6,667 bases of DNA from TMED8 sp964468005 (GTDB taxonomy: Bacteria > Pseudomonadota > Alphaproteobacteria > Rhodospirillales > Casp-alpha2), in the NCBI GenBank assembly GCA_964468005.1, contig CAYXUT010000166.1, positions 1 through 6,667 of the forward strand, in the 5' to 3' direction. The stretch's first letter is position 1; the number at the start of each line of letters is the position of its first letter. A program made the position numbers and the translations under genes. The notes beneath the pieces are model-generated. The model was not told where the DNA came from. It did no database searches and worked only from the letters and a program-made list of their open reading frames with translations. This document shows positions 1 to 5,269 of this stretch, piece by piece.

Positions 1-1
1 A

Positions 2-910
2 AAGTACAAGAATTGGGGTAAGTGGGGCAATGATGACCAAGTAGGAACGCTCAATTACATTACACCCGAGAAAATTGTTGATGCTGCTAATCTTGTTAAG
101 CAAGGGCGTGTAATTTCTCTTGCTATTCCTTTCGATGACAACGGGCCTCAGACAGGCTCATTTGGTAGATTTAATCCTATACATTTTATGCTTCAGGATG
201 GTGCAGATGTAAGTATTGGGGCACAGGATCACCTGCCAAATATACAATACACCGACGATGCAGTAACAATGCCCCTTCAGTGCGCGACGCAATGGGATGC
301 TCTTGCCCACATAATGTACAAGGGGAAAATGTATAATGACTTTGATGCAACTGAGGTCAATAGCACGGGAGCAAAAAAGAATGGAATGGAGAACGCAAAA
401 GATAAGATCGTTTCTCGTGGCGTCTTGCTAGACATTCCGCGTCTGAAGGACAAGCCATGGTTGGTCCCTGGGGAGGCAATATATCCCGAGGATCTTGATG
501 CCGCGGCAAAGATGGGAGACGTAGCCATAGAAGCAGGAGATATTGTTCTTATCCGGACGGGCCAAATTGCTCAGGTCAGGGCGGATAAAACTTGGGGCGA
601 GTACAGCGGTGGTTCCGCGCCCGGGTTAGGTGTGGACTGTGCCGCATGGATCTGTGAGAAGCAAATCGCCGGGTATGCGACTGATACTTGGGGTACGGAG
701 GTAATCCCCAATGAAACCCCCGATATTTTTCAGCCGTTACACATGATACTCATTGTTCATGCTGGGGTGTTGGTGGGGGAAATATTTGACTTAGAAGGCC
801 TAGCGGACGATTGCGCGAAAGATGGAGTATACGAGTTCATGCTTGTCGCGCCGCCGTTACCCATCACAGGCGCAGTTGGGTCCCCTATAAATCCCCAGGC
901 GATTAAGTAG
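2..910 (+). CDS. Cyclase family protein (kynurenine formamidase-like metal hydrolase), 5' partial
   Basis: The frame is open from base 2 to the TAG at 908-910, giving 302 visible residues. An ATG at 188 is internal, because family-typical sequence precedes it: NWGKWGNDDQVGTLNYITPE near the start, then a VISLAIPFDDNGPQ stretch. Only a short N-terminus is probably missing, since I recall relatives of a little over 300 residues. The family (cyclase superfamily, PF04199; includes kynurenine formamidase) uses metal-dependent hydrolysis on amide or ring substrates. The usual HxGTHxDxxxH metal motif appears as QCATQWDALAH (visible residues 93-103): Asp99 and His103 are kept, while two His positions are Gln. 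The C-terminus is complete and typical (YEFMLVAPPLPITGAVGSP). It probably acts in the cytoplasm; no signal peptide is visible, though the extreme N-terminus is missing. It is the first visible gene of a three-gene plus-strand set, 26 bases before the next start. The substrate is unknown; a kynurenine role should not be assumed. Confidence 0.88.
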   Translation, partial: KYKNWGKWGNDDQVGTLNYITPEKIVDAANLVKQGRVISLAIPFDDNGPQTGSFGRFNPIHFMLQDGADVSIGAQDHLPNIQYTDDAVTMPLQCATQWDALAHIMYKGKMYNDFDATEVNSTGAKKNGMENAKDKIVSRGVLLDIPRLKDKPWLVPGEAIYPEDLDAAAKMGDVAIEAGDIVLIRTGQIAQVRADKTWGEYSGGSAPGLGVDCAAWICEKQIAGYATDTWGTEVIPNETPDIFQPLHMILIVHAGVLVGEIFDLEGLADDCAKDGVYEFMLVAPPLPITGAVGSPINPQAIK

Positions 911-924
911 CGGTGGCCGGCAAT

Positions 925-930
925 AGGGAG
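925..930 (+). promoter_or_regulatory. Ribosome binding site choosing the ATG at 937
   Basis: AGGGAG lies six bases before the ATG at 937. An in-frame GTG at 913 would start only two bases after the preceding stop codon and has this purine run inside its coding sequence, so the ATG is the better start. Confidence 0.6.
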
Positions 931-936
931 CACGTC

Positions 937-2025
937 ATGGGAGAACCGAGCAATTTGCGATCTTCGCGTATTGACGCGTCGGATGACCCGGTAGAATTAC
1001 TGTATGAGAGGGGTGTGACCGACGGGCTGCCAGTTGTCCCGCCAACTGAGGAACGTGTAGCCCGTATGCTAACGGAGACCACTCGTGATCCGAGTGAGAT
1101 CCTGGGCGAAATTGGACCGAACTATGGAAGAGCAACAGTTGAAAAGATAGCGATTAATGCAGTTATGGCCGGGTGCCATCCGTCCTACTTTCCGGTTGTG
1201 CTGGCCTGTGTCGAGGCAATGTGCGAAGAGCAATTTTGCATCCATGGGATAAATGTAACGACGTTTTCGGCGACTCCGATCGTGATGATCAATGGCCCTA
1301 TCCGAAAGACCTTGAATGTCAATTGTGGCCATAATGCCTTGGGCCACGGGTTCCGCGCAAATGCTACCATTGGGCGGACGCTTCGATTAATGATCATTAA
1401 TGTTGGTGGCGCCAAGCCTCACGAGATTACTAAGGCGACGATGGGACACCCGGCGCAATACACTTTTTGCTTTGGTGAAAATGAGGAACAAAGTCCGTGG
1501 GGGCCATTGCATGTGGAGAGGGGGTTTGAGTCGGGCCAGAGCACAGTTACCCTATTTGGGGGGCATTCTCCCCTCCAGATCAATGACCACGCGAGCCGCA
1601 CGGCGGAGCAATTGGCCCTTTCACTTGGATGGACAATGGCATCGCTATGGAACCATAAAAATTACCCACTCTTTTCAGACACGGTTCTTGTTGTTGGTCC
1701 GGAGCACGCCAAGACTTTTGCGCAGGATGGGTGGTCCAAGGATGATCTGCGGCAGTTTTTATTTGAAAACATTAGGCGGCCCCTTCGGGAACTGCGGCCC
1801 GGAGTCAATGGTGGCGAGGGAGCTGGCGTGAGTATGCTTCGTACGCCTAAGAAACACCGGGATCCTCCGACCGATGAAACTTTGTTTCCGAAATTCCCAA
1901 AAGCGGAGAATATTGTTATCATCGTAGCCGGCGGGACTGCGGGTCGCTTCTCAGCAGCTATACAGGGGTGGGCGGGCTTTGATGCGGGCAGTCGGATAAC
2001 GACAAAAGAAATACGCAATTTATAG
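937..2025 (+). CDS. Conserved protein of unknown function, partner of the UGSC-family selenoprotein (362 aa)
   Basis: I recognise the sequence pattern but know of no established function. From the ATG at 937 the protein has 362 residues. Landmarks are TDGLPVVPPT (28-37), EKIAINAVMAGCHP (69-82, with Cys80), an NGP turn (119-121), GFRANATIGR (138-147), YTFCFGENEEQSPW (175-188, with Cys178) and a Gly-rich AGGTAGRFSA segment (331-340) near the C-terminus. No signal peptide or clear membrane helix is seen, so it is probably cytoplasmic. As I remember it, proteins with these motifs recur beside UGSC-family proteins, so a joint role is likely (inference). It starts 26 bases after the cyclase gene and ends 11 bases before the selenoprotein gene, whose Shine-Dalgarno overlaps its stop, suggesting translational coupling. 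An in-frame GTG at 913 would add eight residues. Several Cys residues lie in its best-preserved-looking blocks and could be redox or ligand residues, but this is not shown. Confidence 0.85.
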   Translation: MGEPSNLRSSRIDASDDPVELLYERGVTDGLPVVPPTEERVARMLTETTRDPSEILGEIGPNYGRATVEKIAINAVMAGCHPSYFPVVLACVEAMCEEQFCIHGINVTTFSATPIVMINGPIRKTLNVNCGHNALGHGFRANATIGRTLRLMIINVGGAKPHEITKATMGHPAQYTFCFGENEEQSPWGPLHVERGFESGQSTVTLFGGHSPLQINDHASRTAEQLALSLGWTMASLWNHKNYPLFSDTVLVVGPEHAKTFAQDGWSKDDLRQFLFENIRRPLRELRPGVNGGEGAGVSMLRTPKKHRDPPTDETLFPKFPKAENIVIIVAGGTAGRFSAAIQGWAGFDAGSRITTKEIRNL

Positions 2026-2029
2026 GAGG
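2024..2029 (+). promoter_or_regulatory. Strong Shine-Dalgarno of the selenoprotein gene, overlapping the upstream stop
   Basis: A full AGGAGG lies seven bases before the ATG at 2037 and shares two bases with the TAG stop (2023-2025) of the preceding gene. This is the strongest ribosome binding site in the window. The overlap favours coupled translation of the two genes. Confidence 0.8.
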
Positions 2030-2036
2030 CACATAT

Positions 2037-2582
2037 ATGGGTGACAGGCTACTGGATCCAACCGATAAAGTAGAGCGTGCTCAAAAAGATTTTGCGCCGC
2101 GCCTTGATTCGCTTCAAGGAGCTACCATAGGGTTACTTGATATTAGCAAATCGAAGGGATCGTTTTTCCTTGACCGGGTGGAGGAGGTTCTGAGAAACGA
2201 TTACCAGGTGAAGGATGTTTTGCGCCGTATGAAACCGACAGTTGCACGTCCAGCACCTTTGGAGATACGGGAGGAGCTGACACAAAAGTGTGATGCGGTG
2301 ATTGAAGCTCTCAGCGATTGAGGAGCGTGCATTTCGTGCAGTTCGCACGATGTGATCTATTTTGAAGAAAAAAGAATTCCGACGGCAAATGTTACAACGA
2401 CTGAATTTTTAAGTGCGGCGCACGCACAGTGTTCCGCATTAGGGATGCCCAAATACGAACCAATACTTGTTGAGCACCCCATCCAACCGAAGACTAAAGA
2501 AGAGGTACGAGTTTTAGCTGATCGGGTGATTGGCGACATAATTGAGAAGCTTATAAATCAAAAAGGGCAACAGGCGGCATAG
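2037..2582 (+). CDS. UGSC-family selenoprotein (Sec encoded by in-frame TGA at 2319-2321)
   Basis: Read through the TGA at 2319-2321, the gene gives 181 residues ending at TAG 2580-2582. The N-terminal part has the family-like LLDPTDKVERAQ (5-16) and ATIGLLDISKSKGSFFLDR. The segment before the TGA is KCDAVIEALSD, followed by U95-G96-A97-C98-I-S-C101-S-S-H104-D105. The downstream half (IPTANVTTTEFLSAAHAQ, then ALGMPKYEPILVEHP) continues the same family in the same frame. Family members carry Sec or Cys at this site in a U/C-G-S-C motif; here Ala replaces Ser. A UxxC pair suggests a thiol/selenol redox or nucleophilic role, but no reaction is established that I know of. The protein is small and soluble, with no signal peptide. 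It is last in the likely operon. The second half has no convincing start or ribosome site of its own; its first possible start is a GTG at 2352. The alternative is a nonsense mutation or sequencing error at a Cys or Trp codon, which the hairpin after the TGA argues against. Confidence 0.9.
2319..2321 (+). other. Selenocysteine codon (recoded TGA), Sec95
   Basis: This TGA is in frame with both the ATG at 2037 and the TAG at 2580. It falls exactly where the UGSC family has selenocysteine or cysteine, three residues before Cys98. Sec insertion would require SelB, tRNA-Sec, SelA and SelD, none of which are in this window. Confidence 0.85.
2328..2354 (+). promoter_or_regulatory. Bacterial SECIS-like hairpin inside the coding sequence
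   Basis: The upper stem CGTGC (2335-2339) pairs with GCACG (2345-2349) around the five-base loop AGTTC (2340-2344). Two unpaired T (2333-2334) form a bulge on the 5' side. Below it, T2332-A2350, A2331-T2351 and C2330-G2352 pair, followed by wobble pairs 2329-2353 and 2328-2354. Counting the U of the UGA as 1, the loop G is position 23 and the following U is 24, with G27, C28, A29 and C30 in the 3' stem. This agrees with the E. coli fdhF SECIS as I remember it, which also has a bulged U below the upper stem and essential loop G23 and U24. The loop starts 18 bases after the UGA, in the usual bacterial range. It should bind SelB. Confidence 0.75.
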
Positions 2583-2721
2583 CCTCTCCGGTGGTGGGTG
2601 TTCCCGACAACATGTTGGTCCGCTCATCACCTTGCCATTTAGGTCCTGCCCTTACAAAGGGATTTCGAAGTTTTTTTGCTGATATTTGAGCTTTCTTGCT
2701 GACAAAATAATCCGACATCCG
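2583..2721. other. Non-coding gap after the selenoprotein gene
   Basis: I see no convincing gene here. GGTGGTG (2590-2596) can pair with CATCACC (2625-2631), enclosing a smaller hairpin around GACAACATGTTGGTC, but no T-tract follows. A short CCCTT-ACA-AAGGG hairpin (2649-2661) is followed nine bases later by seven T (2671-2677). The gap is too long for a classical intrinsic terminator, so the end of the left operon is not clearly marked. Confidence 0.4.
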
Positions 2722-2747
2722 AAAAACTATCCAAGTGTTTTTTGGAT
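2722..2747 (-). terminator. fumC: Weak intrinsic terminator downstream of fumC
   Basis: On the minus strand, ATCCAA and TTGGAT form a six-pair stem with a seven-base loop (2729-2747), followed after AG by TTTTT (complement of 2722-2726). It starts 13 bases beyond the fumC stop. An outer TCCG/CGGA pairing (2718-2721 with 2751-2754) could extend it. The stem is short and AT-rich, so termination may be leaky. Confidence 0.45.
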
Positions 2748-2760
2748 GAGCGGAAATCCT

Positions 2761-4173
2761 TCAACCTTTTGGGCGAGTCATCTCTTCCGGACGAACCCAA
2801 TCGTCAAACTCCGCCGCTGTAACGTAACCCAGCGCCAGCGCGGCGTCTCGCAGGTTGGACCCTTCCTTGTGCGCCTTTTTCGCAATGTCCGCGGCCTTTT
2901 CATACCCTATATGAGGGTTTAACGCCGTGACGACCATTAGGGAGCTACGAAGGTATGCTTCAATTTTTGGTTTATTAGGCTCTATCCCGGACGCGCAGTG
3001 TCGGTCAAACGATTTGCAAGCGTCGGCGATCAAAGTTACAGACTCGAGAAGGTTATGCACCATGACAGGTTTATACACGTTCAGTTGAAAGTTGCCTTGC
3101 GAACCTGCAAATGCAACGGCCCCGTCGTTTCCAAATACTTGGACAGCAACCATCGTCATAGCTTCCGATTGAGTCGGGTTAACTTTCCCAGGCATAATGG
3201 AAGACCCCGGCTCGTTTTCCGGGATCAGTATATCCCCAATACCTGCCCGTGGGCCGGACGCTAACCACCGAATATCATTCGCAATTTTCATTAGAACGCC
3301 TGCCAAAGTTCGAAGTGAGGCACTCGCGGTGACCATCGAGTCGTGTGCCGCCAGGGCGGCGAATTTGTTCTTGGCAGAACTAAAAGGCTTGCCTGTTTCT
3401 TTTGCAATGTACGAGGCCGCCAGATCGCCAAATTCGCGGTGTGCATTTAGGCCGGTTCCGACGGCAGTTCCGCCTATTGCTAATTCACATAAGTCAGGGA
3501 TCGCTCTCTTTACAGATGCCACAGCTCCGTCAAGCTGGGCTACCCAGCCGCTAATTTCCTGTCCTAAGGTAATTGGCGTCGCGTCCTGAAGGTGGGTACG
3601 CCCGACTTTTACAATATCTTGGAAGCGTTGAGCCTTGAGGTGTAACGTCTGTCGGAGTTGATTGACAGCAGGGATTAGCGTGTCTTCTAGTTCTTCGACG
3701 GCCGCAACATGCATCGCCGTAGGGAATGTATCGTTGGAACTCTGACCCCGATTAACATGATCATTCGGGTGTATCGGGGTTTTTGACCCTAGTTTTCCTC
3801 CGGCTAATTCGATCGCCCGGTTTGATATTACCTCGTTGGCGTTCATATTCGTCTGTGTGCCTGAGCCAGTTTGGAACACTACTAGAGGAAAATGAGTATC
3901 AAGTTTTCCGGATATAACCTCTTGCGCCGCTGCAACTATTAGGTCAACTTTCTCTTGTGGTAGTTGGCCGAGTTGGCCGTTGGCGAGTGCGGCCCCCTTT
4001 TTTAAAACTCCCAGCGCACGGATGATAGGACGAGTAAAACGAAAACGCTGAATCCCGATAGAGAAGTTATTTCTTGAGCGTTCAGTCTGGGCTCCCCAGT
4101 AACGGTCTGCCGCAACATCAATCTTACCCATACTATCGGTTTCACTTCGAGTCTCAGTGGATTTCTCGCTCAT
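2761..4173 (-). CDS. fumC: Class II fumarate hydratase (fumarase C)
   Basis: This enzyme interconverts fumarate and L-malate in the TCA cycle and is cytoplasmic and tetrameric in known members. At 470 residues it matches the usual class II length (about 460-470). The superfamily signature GSSIMPGKVNP is present near residues 323-333. TGSGTQTNMNANEV (from about 102) and HVNRGQSSNDTFPTA (about 139-153) carry the substrate-binding regions. THLQDATPITLGQE (from 193) includes the His (about 194) equivalent to the E. coli catalytic-site His188. These distinguish it from aspartase and argininosuccinate lyase, although aspartase is the nearest alternative. The ATG at 4173 is chosen because AGGAG lies seven bases upstream; a GTG two codons earlier is only one base from that site. 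The gene stands alone, transcribed away from the DUF502 gene. Class II fumarases are iron-free and oxygen-stable, but nothing here shows how it is regulated. Confidence 0.97.
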   Translation of the reverse strand: MSEKSTETRSETDSMGKIDVAADRYWGAQTERSRNNFSIGIQRFRFTRPIIRALGVLKKGAALANGQLGQLPQEKVDLIVAAAQEVISGKLDTHFPLVVFQTGSGTQTNMNANEVISNRAIELAGGKLGSKTPIHPNDHVNRGQSSNDTFPTAMHVAAVEELEDTLIPAVNQLRQTLHLKAQRFQDIVKVGRTHLQDATPITLGQEISGWVAQLDGAVASVKRAIPDLCELAIGGTAVGTGLNAHREFGDLAASYIAKETGKPFSSAKNKFAALAAHDSMVTASASLRTLAGVLMKIANDIRWLASGPRAGIGDILIPENEPGSSIMPGKVNPTQSEAMTMVAVQVFGNDGAVAFAGSQGNFQLNVYKPVMVHNLLESVTLIADACKSFDRHCASGIEPNKPKIEAYLRSSLMVVTALNPHIGYEKAADIAKKAHKEGSNLRDAALALGYVTAAEFDDWVRPEEMTRPKG

Positions 4174-4180
4174 AGCCACT

Positions 4181-4185
4181 CTCCT
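4181..4185 (-). promoter_or_regulatory. Ribosome binding site fixing the fumC start at 4173
   Basis: AGGAG on the minus strand is seven bases before the ATG (4173-4171). The alternative GTG at 4179-4177 has only a one-base spacer, which is too close for initiation. Confidence 0.7.
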
Positions 4186-4491
4186 TTACCTGCGTCCTAG
4201 GTTGAATAAAACTGGAGGCAAGCTGAATACCATGGTTTTTTGATTGGGCCAAGTTCACCATAAATGCTATAAAGGACCACAAAAAAAACGGCAGTCAAAA
4301 GGCCACGATGAGTCCTAGATTCTTCGAGTTCACATTTTGGTATTAGCTAACTCGCGGTTGGACTCTGCGGCATACAATATTGTTGCCGAACTCTGAATAG
4401 CTTACACTTGGTACCGACCGTAAAGACAGTTGGGCGTATCTTCTCACGGCACCCGCGCCTGCCAGCGTAAAACAGATGGCCACGGCATTTC
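4186..4491. other. Divergent intergenic region between fumC and the DUF502 gene
   Basis: About 300 bases without a convincing gene. It should hold promoters for both flanking genes. An open minus-strand frame that runs from the coding part of the DUF502 gene into this region looks like an antisense shadow. An A8 run is at 4281-4288. I see no clear tRNA, riboswitch or strong hairpin. On the minus strand, TTGGCC (4250-4245) and TATTCA with a 17-base spacer are a poor promoter match for fumC. Confidence 0.4.
4244..4273 (+). promoter_or_regulatory. Candidate sigma-70 type promoter toward the DUF502 gene
   Basis: TTGGGC (4244-4249) is separated by 18 bases from TATAAA (4268-4273), which is preceded by TGC, giving an extended -10 (TGCTATAAA). 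The -35 match is modest. Transcription would start near 4280 and leave an untranslated leader of about 220 bases before the ATG at 4504, which is long, so a nearer promoter is possible. Confidence 0.25.
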
Positions 4492-4503
4492 GGAGAACTA
4501 AGC

Positions 4504-5184
4504 ATGGAATCTTTGTGGGCTTCGATGCATTTTATACGAAATAAATTTCTGACTGGAATCCTGATTCTGATCCCTTTAGTGGCGACGTATTGGCTTGTAG
4601 GGTTTTTATTGGAGATACTGAGCGGAGTGGGTGCCCCCGTAATGCGGACTTTGTTCGGGCCATTGACAGTGATCGATGACCTTGCCTGGGTTGCCCCAGT
4701 GATAGCGCTAGCCAACATCTTTCTGGCGTTAGCTTTTATCTTCCTTTTGGGCCTTATCGGTACGAACTTTGTTGGTAGAAGGGTCTTGGCAACGGTTAAC
4801 GCCATTCTTCTTCGTGTGCCCTTGATTAGCAGCGTCTATGGCGCCGTTCAGCAGATGGTGCAAACATTTCAGGGTCCCTCGGGCAGCTTTCAGCGTGTGG
4901 TGTTGGTGGAATATCCCCGCAAGGGGATGTGGGTGATGGGACTGGTTGCGGCAATCAGGGATGACGTTGTGGGACTCACCTCGGGCAACGAACTTTTGTC
5001 GGTGTTTGTTCCAACCACACCGAACCCAACCTCGGGGTTCCTGGTCATGGTACCGCCGGAGGACGTCATCGAAGTGGACTACACTGTCGAAGAGGCATTC
5101 AAATTTGTAGTTTCATCCGGCATTGTGGGTCACAATTTCGAAAGGCGCACAGTAAGGAACGAGAACTCAGAGGGGCCTATCTAA
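4504..5184 (+). CDS. DUF502 (COG2928) family inner-membrane protein
   Basis: A 226-residue protein of a widespread family without an assigned biochemical function. Two membrane helices are evident, about residues 15-36 (FLTGILILIPLVATYWLVGF) and 63-86 (from VAPVIALANIF to LLGLIG). They are followed by the family-typical RVPLISSVYGAVQQM (104-118) and a soluble, beta-rich C-terminal domain with EYPRKGMWVMG (136-146) and VPTTPNPTSGF (169-179). RNK at 12-14 before the first helix suggests a cytoplasmic N-terminus by the positive-inside rule. GGAG at 4492-4495 stands eight bases before the ATG and supports this start. The length is normal for the family. It is transcribed alone, divergent from fumC and convergent with the amidase, so context gives no functional clue. 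The family call is firm; its role is unknown. Confidence 0.92.
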   Translation: MESLWASMHFIRNKFLTGILILIPLVATYWLVGFLLEILSGVGAPVMRTLFGPLTVIDDLAWVAPVIALANIFLALAFIFLLGLIGTNFVGRRVLATVNAILLRVPLISSVYGAVQQMVQTFQGPSGSFQRVVLVEYPRKGMWVMGLVAAIRDDVVGLTSGNELLSVFVPTTPNPTSGFLVMVPPEDVIEVDYTVEEAFKFVVSSGIVGHNFERRTVRNENSEGPI

Positions 5185-5269
5185 CCACATTTGGCCGGCC
5201 GCGGTTTGTAGAGTTAGGGCATAGCGTCTATAGATCGAACCTATGCCAGGGCTGTCGGGACTCCGCGAG
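5185..5269. other. Convergent intergenic gap with an inverted repeat
   Basis: Between the stops of the DUF502 gene and the amidase gene, GGCATAG (5218-5224) and CTATGCC (5241-5247) can form a perfect seven-pair stem with a 16-base loop. It is symmetrical for both transcripts, but no T-tract follows on either strand. A role in ending or protecting both messages is possible but not shown. Confidence 0.35.

Noticed and set aside
1400..1831. A 143-residue plus-strand ORF in another frame of the second gene
   Set aside because: It lies fully within the better-supported 362-residue gene, and its Arg-rich sequence looks like frame shadow.
2037..2321. A complete 94-residue protein ending at TGA, plus a separate 76-residue ORF from a GTG at 2352
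   Set aside because: Both halves belong to one family in one frame. The break is at the known Sec position, the second half has no convincing start site, and a SECIS-like hairpin follows the TGA.
2649..2677. Intrinsic terminator for the left operon (CCCTT/AAGGG hairpin and T7)
   Set aside because: The stem has only five pairs and the T-run begins nine bases after it, so it lacks the normal geometry. It is only mentioned in the gap entry.
3197..3589. A 130-residue plus-strand ORF within fumC
   Set aside because: It is antisense to highly conserved fumarase coding sequence and has no family resemblance of its own.
4347..4805. A 152-residue minus-strand ORF
   Set aside because: It lies mostly antisense to the DUF502 gene, shows no recognisable domain and has an Arg/Lys-rich composition typical of a shadow frame.
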